A DNA stretch of 64,000 nucleotides, taken from Brachyspira hampsonii (GTDB lineage: Bacteria > Spirochaetota > Brachyspiria > Brachyspirales > Brachyspiraceae). Numbering within the stretch: the stretch's first letter is position 1; the number at the start of each line of letters is the position of its first letter. This document shows positions 8,228-17,538 of this stretch, in pieces. The position numbers and the translations under genes were made by a program. The notes beneath the pieces were generated by a model. It saw only the letters and a list, made by a program, of their open reading frames with translations. It ran no database searches and had not been told where the DNA came from. The stretch covers positions 1-64,000 of the forward strand of contig NZ_MDCO01000010.1 in NCBI RefSeq assembly GCF_001746205.1. The letters run 5' to 3'.

Positions 8228-9253
8228 ATGAAAAAAATCATAGCCATTTTAATTTCTTTATCTCTATTTGCTTTATCATGTTCAAATAAAGCATCTGATA
8301 CAGCAGCTGATAAAGGAGGGGATAAAATCAAAATAGGTTTATCTTTAGATGACTTGAGACTTGAGCGTTGGCAAAAAGATAGAGATTATTTTGTAAAAGA
8401 AGCTGAAAGTTTGGGTGCTGAAGTTATTTATATTTCAAGCGATGGAAATGCTACTAAACAGCTTGCTGATATTGAAAATTTAATAGCACAGAATGTTGAT
8501 GTTTTAGTAGTTATAGCAAATGACGGAAATAGTCTTTCTCCAGCTATAATGCAGGCATCTCAGGACGGTATACCAACATTAGCCTATGACAGAATGATAA
8601 ATAATTGCGATATAGCACATTATGTAACTTTTGACTTAGAAAAAGTTGGAAGAATGCAGGCAGAAGGTATATTGGAAATTACTAATAAAGGAAGATTTTA
8701 TTATTTAGGAGGATCTCCTACTGATAATAATGCTCAATATTTCAGAAAAGGTGCTATGGATGCTCTTAAACCTTATATAGACAGCGGAGATATAGAACTT
8801 ATAGGCGAACAATCTACAAGAGATTGGCTTCCTGATGTTGCTTTACAAATAATAGAGGATATGTTAACAGCTCAGAATAATAATGTTACTGCTATAGTAG
8901 CAGCTAATGATGCTATAGGCGGTGCAGCTGTTCAGGCTTTAAAAGCTCAAGGATTAGCAGGAAAAGTACCTGTTTCAGGACAAGACGCTGATTTAGCAGC
9001 TTTACAAAGAATAGCTAGAGGTGAGCAGGCTGTTACAGTTTATAAACCTATACATTTAATAGCTAAAGAATGTGCTAAGGCAGCTGTAGCATTAGCTAAA
9101 GGAGAGCAAGCATTAAGCAACAGTTCATTAAATAATGGCTATAAAGATGTTCATACATTTTATATTGAACCAATCAAAGTTACAAAAGATAATTTAGATT
9201 CTACTGTAATAGCTGATGGTTGGGCTACAAAAGAAGATGTTTATGGGAATTAA
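8228..9253 (+). CDS. xylF: D-xylose ABC transporter, substrate-binding lipoprotein
   Basis: 341 residues. A lipoprotein signal (MKKIIAILISLSLFALSC, Cys at 18) anchors a type I periplasmic binding fold of the ribose/xylose class: IKIGLSLDDLRLERWQKDRDYF, NVDVLVVIANDG, IPTLAYDRMI, RFYYLGGSPTDNNAQYFRKGAMDAL, VAANDAIGGAAVQAL and VSGQDAD. This is the XylF pattern and it follows xylA. It captures xylose for XylGH. The ribosome site AAGGAGA is seven bases before ATG. A strong hairpin separates it from xylG and may raise its transcript level over the membrane components. Confidence 0.93.
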   Translation: MKKIIAILISLSLFALSCSNKASDTAADKGGDKIKIGLSLDDLRLERWQKDRDYFVKEAESLGAEVIYISSDGNATKQLADIENLIAQNVDVLVVIANDGNSLSPAIMQASQDGIPTLAYDRMINNCDIAHYVTFDLEKVGRMQAEGILEITNKGRFYYLGGSPTDNNAQYFRKGAMDALKPYIDSGDIELIGEQSTRDWLPDVALQIIEDMLTAQNNNVTAIVAANDAIGGAAVQALKAQGLAGKVPVSGQDADLAALQRIARGEQAVTVYKPIHLIAKECAKAAVALAKGEQALSNSSLNNGYKDVHTFYIEPIKVTKDNLDSTVIADGWATKEDVYGN

Positions 9254-9292
9254 TTATAAATTATAAAGTTTGGGTTATAAAATAATAATAAA

Positions 9293-9338
9293 ATTACTGC
9301 TAAAATAAATTTATGTAATCAATTATTTTAGCAGTAAT
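9293..9338 (+). promoter_or_regulatory. Perfect 16-bp hairpin between xylF and xylG
   Basis: ATTACTGCTAAAATAA (9293-9308) is exactly complementary to 9323-9338 around a 14-base loop. No T-run follows, so it is not a classical terminator. Ten bases later the xylG start region begins. Its position after the binding-protein gene suits an mRNA-stabilising or partial-termination element. Confidence 0.7.
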
Positions 9339-9362
9339 ATTAAATTAATGGGGAACATATCT

Positions 9363-10877
9363 ATGCAAGAGTGCATTCTTGAAATGAAAGATATACATAA
9401 AAGTTTTTCCGGTGTAAAAGCATTATCTGGAATATCCTTATCTTTAAGGAAACAGGAGATATTAGGACTATGCGGAGAAAATGGGGCTGGTAAATCTACA
9501 TTAATGAAAATATTATCCGGAATATATCCTTTTGGTACTTATGATGGAAGTATATTTGTTAATGGTAAAGAAATGAGATTTAACGGCATAAAAGATGCAG
9601 AAAGTGCGGGTATTGCTATTATACATCAGGAGCTTAATTTAATACCTGAAATGAATGTTGTAGAAAATTTATTTCTTGGAAATTTTATTAATAAATTCGG
9701 TATTCTAAATAAAGATGAAATGTATATAAAAGCTAAAGAGGCTTTATCCGTTATAGCACCTAATATAGATCCTGAATCTAAAATAAAAGATTTAGGTACA
9801 GGCGAACAGCAGATGGTAGAAATAGCAAAAGCTATTTTAAAAAATGCAAATATATTAATATTTGATGAACCTACATCTTCGTTAACAGAAAAAGAAATTT
9901 CAAAACTTATAGAAATAATATTTTCACTTAAAGAAAATGGTTTAAGTGCCATATATATAAGTCATAAATTAGATGAGATAGAAGCTGTTACTGACAGTGT
10001 AGAAGTTATAAGAGATGGTAAAAGTGTAGGCGGCGGAAAAACTATTGAAATGAATAGCAATAAAATTATATCCATGATGGTTGGAAGAAGTATAGATAAT
10101 TTAATACCTAGAAGAAGCAGAGAAATAGGAGATATAATTTTTGAAGCTAAGAATTATACTTTATATGATAAAGTAAATTCAAATATAAAAAAAGTTGATG
10201 ATGCTTCATTTTTCCTAAGAGAAAGAGAAATATTAGGTTTTTCAGGTTTAGTAGGATCCGGAAGAACCGAACTTCTTTCTGCCATATATGGAGCTTATAG
10301 CGGTGATTATGTAGGAGAAAGTTACTTATATGGAAAGAAACTTAATATAAAAAAGACAGAAGATGCTGTAGATTTAAAAATAGGTTTTGTTCCTGAAGAA
10401 AGAAAAACTCAGGGCGTAATTTTAAATGATAGTGTGCAAAACAACATAGTTCTTTCTACTATTAAAAACTATGCAGTAAGGGGTATTTTAGATAAAAATT
10501 TACAAAAAGAAGCAGCTTTAAATTATAAAGAAAAGCTTTCTATTAAGATACCTAGTTTAGATTTTCCTATAAAGAATTTAAGCGGAGGTAATCAGCAAAA
10601 ATGTGTTTTAGCAAAAAGTCTATTAATTAATCCTAAAATATTAATATTAGACGAGCCTACAAGAGGTATAGATGTAGGGGCAAAATATGAAATATATCAA
10701 TACATATTTTCTATAGTAGAGGAGGGATGTTCTGTGATACTTATATCCTCAGAATTACCAGAAATACTCGGTTTAAGCGATAGGGTTATAGTTATGCATG
10801 AAGGTAAAATAAAAGCCTCATTAGATAATAATGGATTAACTCAAGAAACAATAATGACAGCAGCAATAGGAGAATAA
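9363..10877 (+). CDS. xylG: Xylose ABC transporter, tandem ATPase
   Basis: 504 residues with two ABC domains fused in tandem, as in XylG/RbsA. Domain 1 has Walker A GENGAGKST, signature GTGEQQMVEIAKA and Walker B ILIFDEPTSS. Domain 2 has the degenerate Walker A GLVGSGRTEL, signature LSGGNQQK and Walker B LILDEPTRGIDVG. An ATG at 9348 could add five residues, but GGGGA at 9350-9354 lies inside that extension and eight bases before the ATG at 9363, so 9363 is preferred. It energises xylose import with XylF and XylH; the stop is two bases before xylH. Confidence 0.93.
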   Translation: MQECILEMKDIHKSFSGVKALSGISLSLRKQEILGLCGENGAGKSTLMKILSGIYPFGTYDGSIFVNGKEMRFNGIKDAESAGIAIIHQELNLIPEMNVVENLFLGNFINKFGILNKDEMYIKAKEALSVIAPNIDPESKIKDLGTGEQQMVEIAKAILKNANILIFDEPTSSLTEKEISKLIEIIFSLKENGLSAIYISHKLDEIEAVTDSVEVIRDGKSVGGGKTIEMNSNKIISMMVGRSIDNLIPRRSREIGDIIFEAKNYTLYDKVNSNIKKVDDASFFLREREILGFSGLVGSGRTELLSAIYGAYSGDYVGESYLYGKKLNIKKTEDAVDLKIGFVPEERKTQGVILNDSVQNNIVLSTIKNYAVRGILDKNLQKEAALNYKEKLSIKIPSLDFPIKNLSGGNQQKCVLAKSLLINPKILILDEPTRGIDVGAKYEIYQYIFSIVEEGCSVILISSELPEILGLSDRVIVMHEGKIKASLDNNGLTQETIMTAAIGE

Positions 10878-10879
10878 TA

Positions 10880-12001
10880 ATGTTCAGATTAAAAAACTTT
10901 TTAAAAAAATATAATTTATTCATGTTATTTATAATAGTTATTATTCTTTGGGGTTTTTTTGGTGCAATAACCTCAGGAAGTTTTTTATCTTCTAGGAATA
11001 TATCAAATTTATTCAGACAGATGAGTATTACAGGTATACTTTCTATAGGGATGTCATTCGTAATTATTACCTCAAATATAGATTTATCAGTTGGTTCTAT
11101 GTTAGGTTTACTAGGGGCTATATCCGGAATCTTATTAAGAAGTGATATAAATGCACCTTTGGCTATAGCTATTACATTAATATTTGGTTTAATAATAGGT
11201 GCTATCAATGGTTTTTGGTGTGCATATAGAAAAGTACCGGCTTTTATTGTTACATTAGCAGGATTATTGGCATATAGAGGAGTTGTTTTATATATAACAA
11301 AGGGACAGACATTAGCAATACAAGATAATCATTTTAATTATATAGGAAACGGAAATATTTCTCCTATAGCAGCTTGGATAATATTGATTATTTCTATAAT
11401 TATATTGATATTATCTAATATGAATAAATTGCTTCATAGCAGAAATAAAAGTGAAAAGAAATCTTTGATAATGAATTTAGCTTTTATAATAGTAATTTCT
11501 TCAATATTTGTTTATTGGATGAATGGATATAGGGGTATTCCTTTACCTGTTATTATTATGATGATTATTACTGTTATCGCTTCTTATATATCCAATAATA
11601 CAGTTTATGGAAGAATAGTATATTCTATAGGCGGTAATTCAGAGGCTTGTAAATATTCTGGTATAGATATAAAAAAATATATATTTATGGTATTTACTGT
11701 TAATGGCGTTATAGCTGCCGTTGCTGGTATAATAAATACTGCCAGATTAGCTTCTGCAGTACCTTCAACAGGTGTTAATAGTGAATTAGATGCTATTGCA
11801 GCTTGTGTTATAGGAGGAATAAGTTTAAGCGGAGGTACAGGAGCTGTACTTGGTGCTTTACTTGGTTCTTTAATAATAGCTAGTTTGAATAATGGTATGA
11901 GTATTATAGGACTAGATTCATCTTGGCAGAATATCATTAAAGGTATAGTTTTACTATTGGCTGTTTGGATGGATATTGCCACTAAAAATAAATCTAATTA
12001 A
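10880..12001 (+). CDS. xylH: Xylose ABC transporter, permease
   Basis: 373 residues, very hydrophobic, about ten membrane segments, typical of the BPD_transp_2 permeases of ribose/xylose importers. Recognisable family segments are SITGILSIGMSFVIITSNIDLSVGSMLGL, AFIVTLAGLLAYRGVVLYIT, TVYGRIVYSIGGNSEACKYSGI, ASAVPSTGVNSELDAIAACVIGGISLSGG and GTGAVLGALLGSLIIASLNNGM. It begins two bases after xylG, so the two are translationally linked. A strong terminator follows the stop, closing the xyl operon. Confidence 0.93.
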   Translation: MFRLKNFLKKYNLFMLFIIVIILWGFFGAITSGSFLSSRNISNLFRQMSITGILSIGMSFVIITSNIDLSVGSMLGLLGAISGILLRSDINAPLAIAITLIFGLIIGAINGFWCAYRKVPAFIVTLAGLLAYRGVVLYITKGQTLAIQDNHFNYIGNGNISPIAAWIILIISIIILILSNMNKLLHSRNKSEKKSLIMNLAFIIVISSIFVYWMNGYRGIPLPVIIMMIITVIASYISNNTVYGRIVYSIGGNSEACKYSGIDIKKYIFMVFTVNGVIAAVAGIINTARLASAVPSTGVNSELDAIAACVIGGISLSGGTGAVLGALLGSLIIASLNNGMSIIGLDSSWQNIIKGIVLLLAVWMDIATKNKSN

Positions 12002-12011
12002 TATTTTCTAG

Positions 12012-12052
12012 TTAGAACAGAAATATCTAATTTATTTCTGTTCTAATTTTTT
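12012..12052 (+). terminator. Terminator of the xylAFGH operon
   Basis: A 14-bp perfect stem, TTAGAACAGAAATA (12012-12025) with its complement at 12033-12046, and then six T. It ends six bases before the convergent recN stop. Confidence 0.9.
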
Positions 12053-12057
12053 ATCAT

Positions 12058-13773
12058 TTAAATATTATTTTTGGCATGTTCAAGCATTTCTTCGGCATGT
12101 TTTATGCTTGCTTCTGTGATTTCTTTTCCTGTTATCATTCTTGCTATTTCATTAACTCTCATACTGTCATCAAGCTCTTCAATAGTTGAAGTAACAATAT
12201 CATCGCCTTCATTTTTTGTAACTTTAAAATGATTATTAGCATATATTGCAATTTGTGCTAGATGAGTAACGCTAAGCACCTGTTTTCTTTTTGATAAAGC
12301 AGCTATTTTTTCGCCTATAACTTCAGCAATTCTTCCTCCAACACCTACATCTATTTCATCGAATACACATGTTTCAGAGTAATCTCCTAAAGAAAGTACA
12401 TTTTTTAGTGAAAGCATTATCCTAGATATCTCACCTCCTGAAGCAATTTTTCTAAGAGGCTGAAACATACTCTGCTTATTCGGTGCTATTATAAATTCTA
12501 TATTATCAATACCCGTAGAATTAGCCTTTATATTAGCACCGTCTATATTAAGTATACCATCATCATCTTCATCTAAAGTTATTTCAACATCAAATTTTGT
12601 AGACGACATTCCTAAATCATTCATTTCATTTTCTATTGCTTTTATAAAATCTTCTTTTCTATTATGTCTTATATCAGATATTTCTTTTGCAAGTACGGAA
12701 GTTTTTTTTCTTAATTCTTCTATTTCTTTTTTTAAGTTTTCAATATCCTCTTCAGAGAAATTTAGAGATTCTAATTTTTCTTTGGATTCTTTGGCATAAG
12801 ATATTATTTCTTTTATATTAGAACCATATTTCTTTTTTAAATTATTAATGAAGAAAAGTCTTTCATTAAGAGATTGAAGTTCTTCAGGATCAAATTTGGT
12901 TTTGGATCTTATTTCAGTTAAAACAGTTTTTATATCTTCAAGATTTAATGTTATGCCTTCTATTTGCGATGCAATATCTGAAAGTCTATTATCATATTTT
13001 GATATGCTTTGTAATGCCGAAATGCTTCTAGTTAATTTTATATAAGCTCCTGATTCGCTTCCAAATATATCTTTATTAATAGAAGATAGCGATGAAGCTA
13101 TGCTTTCGGCATTTGACATCATTGTAATATCATTTTTTATATCTTCATCTTCATTTGGCTTTAATTTAGCCTTTTCTATTTCATCTATTGCATATTCTAA
13201 AAAAGATTTTTCTTTTAAAATATTATTTTTATTTTGATATATTTCATTATACTGTTTTATTAATTTTATAAGTTTATTATAATGATTTTTATAATTTTCA
13301 AGCTTTTCATCAATATTTAAATAACTGTCATAAAAGTTTAAATGATTTGCCGGATTAAAAAGAGACTGATGTTCATGCTGTCCATGTATATCTACTATTA
13401 AATCTCCAAGTTCTTTTAATTCGGCTACTTTAACACCTACATTATTGATGAAAGATTTGCTTTTTCCGTCTTTTGTTATTTCTCTTTTTATATTAAGCTC
13501 ATCATTATTTATTTCTATATTCCATTCTTTTAATTTATTTTTTACAATATCTGCAGATGACTGCAGAGAAAAATTTCCTGAAACAATTAATCTGTCGCCA
13601 TTAGCTCCAACCATTCTAGTAGAACCTTTTTCACCTGTTATAAGCTCTAATGCACTGATTATAATGCTTTTACCAGCACCTGTTTCACCTGTAAGTACAT
13701 TGAAACCGCTGCTGAAATTTATTTTTAATTTATCTATTAAGACAAAATTTCTAATTTCGAGATATTTAAGCAT
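12058..13773 (-). CDS. recN: DNA repair ATPase RecN
   Basis: 571 residues, SMC-like architecture. Walker A GETGAGKS sits near residue 30 after MLKYLEIRNFVLIDKL. A long central coiled coil follows (about 150-370, rich in Lys/Glu/Leu), then the ABC signature IASGGEISRIMLSLK and Walker B CVFDEIDVGVGG, ending in the D-loop/His segment VLSVTHLAQIA. RecN binds double-strand break ends and tethers sister DNA for recombination. Its ATG overlaps the nadK stop by one base (TAATG), so the two genes are translationally coupled, a common recN-nadK pairing in bacteria. Confidence 0.95.
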   Translation of the reverse strand: MLKYLEIRNFVLIDKLKINFSSGFNVLTGETGAGKSIIISALELITGEKGSTRMVGANGDRLIVSGNFSLQSSADIVKNKLKEWNIEINNDELNIKREITKDGKSKSFINNVGVKVAELKELGDLIVDIHGQHEHQSLFNPANHLNFYDSYLNIDEKLENYKNHYNKLIKLIKQYNEIYQNKNNILKEKSFLEYAIDEIEKAKLKPNEDEDIKNDITMMSNAESIASSLSSINKDIFGSESGAYIKLTRSISALQSISKYDNRLSDIASQIEGITLNLEDIKTVLTEIRSKTKFDPEELQSLNERLFFINNLKKKYGSNIKEIISYAKESKEKLESLNFSEEDIENLKKEIEELRKKTSVLAKEISDIRHNRKEDFIKAIENEMNDLGMSSTKFDVEITLDEDDDGILNIDGANIKANSTGIDNIEFIIAPNKQSMFQPLRKIASGGEISRIMLSLKNVLSLGDYSETCVFDEIDVGVGGRIAEVIGEKIAALSKRKQVLSVTHLAQIAIYANNHFKVTKNEGDDIVTSTIEELDDSMRVNEIARMITGKEITEASIKHAEEMLEHAKNNI

Positions 13774-14642
13774 TATCTACCCCAATTAAGTTTATTCCTA
13801 AGTATATCATAAAATAGCCTGTTTGCACTTTGAAATATATAGCAGTTCTTATTACTTATTTTTGCTTTTATTTTATCATTATTTTTAAATTGACATATAT
13901 CATATCCGTCTACTGTTATCATAGCCTTTAATGATTTTTGTGTCAATTCCAATTCTATATTATCATGTTTAGGAATAACAAGCGGTCTGAAAGTTAATGA
14001 ATGAGGTGCTATAGGTACAAAAGACATAGCATCAATGGTTGGGGCAAGTATAGGTCCGCCTGCACTTAAAGCATAAGCAGTTGAACCTGTAGGGGTTGCT
14101 ATTACAACGCCATCTCCAACTATTGAAGATATTAGTTTACCTGATATTATAATATTTATATGTATTGCTCTGCCGTCGCATTTACTTAGAACTAACTCAT
14201 TAACAGCAAGATGTTCCCTATATGTATCTTTTTCTTTTGAATAAACACTTATAGATAATAATGTTCTAGGTTCTATTTCATATAATGTTTTTTTATTTTC
14301 AAAATATTCTTCTAATATTAAATATGCTTCTTCAGGGGGTATTTCTGAGATAAAACCTAATGTACCGTTATATATTGGAAGAACTGATATATCATATTTT
14401 ATTGCTATTTTTAAAGCTGAAAGCAATGTACCATCTCCGCCTATAGATATCAGCATTGATACATTTTTTAATTCTTTTGCCGCTTTTTTTACATTATTGT
14501 AAGATGATATATCATAATTTATTATTATAGCTTCTATATTATATTTTTTAATTATAGTATTTATTTTTTTTAAAATTCCATCAGTATCAGTTCTAAGAAC
14601 ATTAACTATGATTCCTATTTGTTGCTTTTTACTGTTATTCAT
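13773..14642 (-). CDS. nadK: NAD kinase
   Basis: 289 residues. It has the NAD kinase GGDGT motif (LISIGGDGTLLSALK) and the second signature GDGVVIATPTGSTAYALSAGGPI, with the conserved LVIPKHDNIEL region near the C-terminus. It phosphorylates NAD to NADP with ATP or polyphosphate. It is upstream of and overlaps recN. Start chosen at the ATG at 14642, the first in the frame; the upstream spacer is pure AT with no clear purine-rich ribosome site. Confidence 0.95.
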   Translation of the reverse strand: MNNSKKQQIGIIVNVLRTDTDGILKKINTIIKKYNIEAIIINYDISSYNNVKKAAKELKNVSMLISIGGDGTLLSALKIAIKYDISVLPIYNGTLGFISEIPPEEAYLILEEYFENKKTLYEIEPRTLLSISVYSKEKDTYREHLAVNELVLSKCDGRAIHINIIISGKLISSIVGDGVVIATPTGSTAYALSAGGPILAPTIDAMSFVPIAPHSLTFRPLVIPKHDNIELELTQKSLKAMITVDGYDICQFKNNDKIKAKISNKNCYIFQSANRLFYDILRNKLNWGR

Positions 14643-14757
14643 AATTATTAATTAATTTAATTAAAAATAAAAAAATATTCATTAATTATAACAAACAGTT
14701 ATTAATATATCAAGTTGTATATTGATAATTTTTTATTTTTATAATAAACTACTTATT

Positions 14758-15504
14758 ATGATATTATTTAGTTTAATTTATTTTTTATTAAGTTTTATTT
14801 TTACATTATTGTGTATAATTGCTGCCTTTTCAATTTATCCTTTTATCAGGTTATTTTCTAAGAGAAAAGCTTCGCAATATGTTCATACTATGGCTAAATT
14901 TTGGGGCAGAATGCTTATGAAAATGGCATTTATTTCTTTTGATATAGAAGGAAAAGAAAATTATGATCCTAATAAAACTTATTTATTAACTCCTAATCAT
15001 CAAAGTGCTTTTGATATATTTGCATGCTTCAGTATATTTAAAAATTCTTTTGCATTTGTATCAAAGGATACTTATGGAAAAGTACCTTTAATTGGTTTTG
15101 GTATGTCTCTTGCCAATTATATATTTGTTAAAAGAGGTACGGTTGGTGCTGTAAAATCTATATATGATATGGAAAACAGATTAAGAAATAATATAAGTAT
15201 AGTTATTTATCCTGAAGGAACAAGAAGTGCTACAGGAGAAGTCAAAAAACCTAAAAGGGGAATATTAAAGATATCAGAAAGATGCTCAGATATACCTGTT
15301 CTTCCTGTTGTTATATATGGTACTAGAGATATTATGAAAGCTAGAAGTATTAAGATTGTTCCATTTAAAAAGATAACTGTGAGATTTTTAGAGCCTTTCT
15401 ATTTTAAAGATATAAATGGTGATGATAATGATAAATTGGATTATTGGTATGATATTATGAGTAAAAATTATAATGAATTAAGAGATAAATTAATATCAAA
15501 TTAA
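14758..15504 (+). CDS. plsC: 1-acyl-sn-glycerol-3-phosphate acyltransferase
   Basis: About 248 residues. An N-terminal membrane helix (ILFSLIYFLLSFIFTLLCIIAAFSIYPFI) is followed by the acyltransferase motifs: block I TPNHQSAFDIF (NHxxxxD), block II KDTYGKVPLIGFGMSLANYIFVKRG, block III VIYPEGTRS and block IV VLPVVIYGTRDI. It makes phosphatidic acid in the inner membrane. A TTG at 14722 would add 12 hydrophobic residues, but the ATG at 14758 is the more ordinary start; neither has an obvious ribosome site. It is divergent from nadK. Confidence 0.9.
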   Translation: MILFSLIYFLLSFIFTLLCIIAAFSIYPFIRLFSKRKASQYVHTMAKFWGRMLMKMAFISFDIEGKENYDPNKTYLLTPNHQSAFDIFACFSIFKNSFAFVSKDTYGKVPLIGFGMSLANYIFVKRGTVGAVKSIYDMENRLRNNISIVIYPEGTRSATGEVKKPKRGILKISERCSDIPVLPVVIYGTRDIMKARSIKIVPFKKITVRFLEPFYFKDINGDDNDKLDYWYDIMSKNYNELRDKLISN

Positions 15505-15513
15505 GTTTTGACT

Positions 15514-15790
15514 ATTGGACTTGTTTGAAAAGCACTTGATAAGATTAAGTATAGAATTATTTAATTTTTAAATTAATATATAATGTTTTATATGTTATAT
15601 AAATTACTATTTTAGTATATAAACATGTACTATTTTGCAAAGCGTATACGAGCTTGTCTAGTATAGAATCTTTTTACATACAGGCATTAAAGTAGGATTT
15701 TTGCGGAATAGAGAAAGGATGCAAAATAATAATTAGATATTATCAAATGCGTAATTTTGCAATTAATAAATAAAATTAGTTTTGAAACAA
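15514..15790. repeat. Dispersed 277-bp intergenic repeat, copy 1
   Basis: Both ends resemble the region 37112-37391. The left end shares ACTTGNTTNAAAAG and then TTGATNAGATTA. The right end (15758-15790) shares TGCAATTA, AATAAAATTA and TTTTGAAACAA with few changes. The centre is diverged; here it contains an imperfect hairpin TATACGAG/CTAGTATA (about 15650-15672). The two copies are nearly equal in length (277 and 280 bp), have the same orientation, and each starts just after a plus-strand gene. No reading frame. Confidence 0.55.
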
Positions 15791-15911
15791 CTTTATTATT
15801 AGGAATACAGATATTTTTATAGAATATATAGAAATAAGAGTTTTATATACTAATAAATGTTTTTATTCTATAATAAGAGGTTAAAATGTATATATTATTT
15901 TTATGTTATAC

Positions 15912-15939
15912 TTGAAAAAAATAATCTTCGTATTATAAT
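15912..15939 (+). promoter_or_regulatory. Promoter of the [FeFe] hydrogenase gene
   Basis: TTGAAA at 15912-15917, a 16-base spacer and TATAAT at 15934-15939. It leads to the AGGAG ribosome site at 15987-15991. Confidence 0.55.
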
Positions 15940-15998
15940 TATATGAATTATGCGTTTATATTAAACCAAAAATCACTTAAAAAATTAGGAGTATAAAA

Positions 15999-17471
15999 TT
16001 GAATATTAATAATAACGCTTCTCAGTTAAAAAAAGATATCTTGGTAAAGATTGCATTAATGTTTATTGAAGACAGGCTTGTAGAAGATATTGATAGATTA
16101 CCTATAGAGATAATACCTAGAGATAGCAAATCTATAAGATGCTGTATACACAATGACAGAGAGATAATAAAAAATAGAATTATGGCAAGACTTGGAATAA
16201 GTGTTGAGGGTAAAGAGGATAGCGGAATACCATTATCCGGATATGCTAAATTAGCATTAGAAAGAGATAAACCTACTTGGCCTATGCTCACAGTTCTTGA
16301 TGAGGCTTGCAATGCTTGTGTAAGGGCTAATTTTATGGTAACTAATGCATGTCAGGCTTGTTTAGCTAGACCTTGTATAGTTAATTGTCCTAAAGATGCT
16401 ATAACAATATTAGATGAAAAAAGGGCGCATATAGACAGCAGTAAATGTATTAACTGCGGATTATGTTTAAAAAACTGTCCTTATCATGCTATTATTTATA
16501 TACCTGTTCCTTGTGAGGAGTCTTGTCCTGTTGGAGCTATTAATAAAAATGAGTATGGCAAAGAAGTAATAGATTATCATAAATGTATATTCTGCGGAAA
16601 TTGTATGAGAGAATGTCCATTTGGTGCTATGATGGATAAGGGTCAGCTTATAGATGTTTTAAAGCATTTAAAAGAGGATAAAAAGGTTAATGTAATGTAT
16701 GCTCCTGCCATAGCTTCTCAATTTAATGCTAAACCGGGACAATTAAAAAGTGCTTTATTAAAAATAGGCTTTAATAAGGTATGGGAAGTTGCTTTGGGAG
16801 CAGATGTTACATCGGATAAAGAGGCTGCTGAGTTTGAAGAGAGAATGGAAAGAGGGGATAAACTAATGACCACTTCATGCTGTCCTGCCTATGTAAAAGC
16901 GGTAAGAAAGCATGTACCTGAACTTATTCCTTGCGTATCTGAGACTAGAACCCCTATGCATTATACGGCTGAAATGATGCATAAAGATGATCCTGATGCT
17001 ATTAATGTATTTATAGGACCTTGTCTTGCAAAGAGAAGAGAAGGTTTAGATGATGAGTTAGTAGATTATGGTTTATCTATGGAAGAGCTTGATGCTTTAT
17101 TTATAGCTACAGGTACAGATGTATCAAAAGAGCCTGATTTGGATATAGAAACTGTTCCTACTGCTTCAGGAAGAAAATATGCTATGAGCGGCGGTGTGGC
17201 TGAGGCTGTTAAAGTAAGATTAAAACACCCTGAAAAATTAAAAGCTGCTGTGATTAACGGACTTGATAAAGAGGGTATGAAACAGTTAAAAGGTTATGGA
17301 AAAGTTCAGTCAGGAGAAACTCCTATGACAGATGCTACTCCTAATCTTGTTGAAGTTATGGCTTGTAATGGAGGCTGTGTAGGCGGTCCTTGCGTAGTTA
17401 AAAATCCTAAGGCTGCTGCTGTTCAATTACAGAGATATGCTTCTACAGGTACTGAAGTAAAAAAAGATTAA
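15999..17471 (+). CDS. Group B monomeric [FeFe] hydrogenase
   Basis: 490 residues. The N-terminal half holds ferredoxin-like 4Fe-4S clusters (SSKCINCGLCLKNCP; CEESCP; YHKCIFCGNCMRECPFG) and an extra Cys-rich stretch CNACVRA and CQACLARPC. The C-terminal half carries the H-cluster ligands: TSCCPAY (L1), GPCLAKRREG (L2) and the shortened L3 VMACNGGCVGGPC. That L3 form and the Cys-rich N-terminus fit group B enzymes rather than the classic group A. It should couple ferredoxin oxidation to H2 production or sensing. The TTG start is supported by AGGAG seven bases upstream; there is no ATG nearby. Maturases HydEFG are not in the window. Confidence 0.85.
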   Translation: MNINNNASQLKKDILVKIALMFIEDRLVEDIDRLPIEIIPRDSKSIRCCIHNDREIIKNRIMARLGISVEGKEDSGIPLSGYAKLALERDKPTWPMLTVLDEACNACVRANFMVTNACQACLARPCIVNCPKDAITILDEKRAHIDSSKCINCGLCLKNCPYHAIIYIPVPCEESCPVGAINKNEYGKEVIDYHKCIFCGNCMRECPFGAMMDKGQLIDVLKHLKEDKKVNVMYAPAIASQFNAKPGQLKSALLKIGFNKVWEVALGADVTSDKEAAEFEERMERGDKLMTTSCCPAYVKAVRKHVPELIPCVSETRTPMHYTAEMMHKDDPDAINVFIGPCLAKRREGLDDELVDYGLSMEELDALFIATGTDVSKEPDLDIETVPTASGRKYAMSGGVAEAVKVRLKHPEKLKAAVINGLDKEGMKQLKGYGKVQSGETPMTDATPNLVEVMACNGGCVGGPCVVKNPKAAAVQLQRYASTGTEVKKD

Positions 17472-17492
17472 TTAATTTTTAATAAACTATTA

Positions 17493-17536
17493 AATAAAGG
17501 TAAAAGTCTTATTTTTTAGGCTTTTGCCTTTATTTT
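17493..17536 (+). terminator. Terminator of the hydrogenase gene
   Basis: AATAAAGGTAAAAG (17493-17506) pairs with CTTTTGCCTTTATT (17521-17534) with one G-T pair, followed by T-rich sequence. It lies between convergent genes and may also slow transcription from the ankyrin gene at 17539. Confidence 0.8.
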
Positions 17537-17538
17537 TA

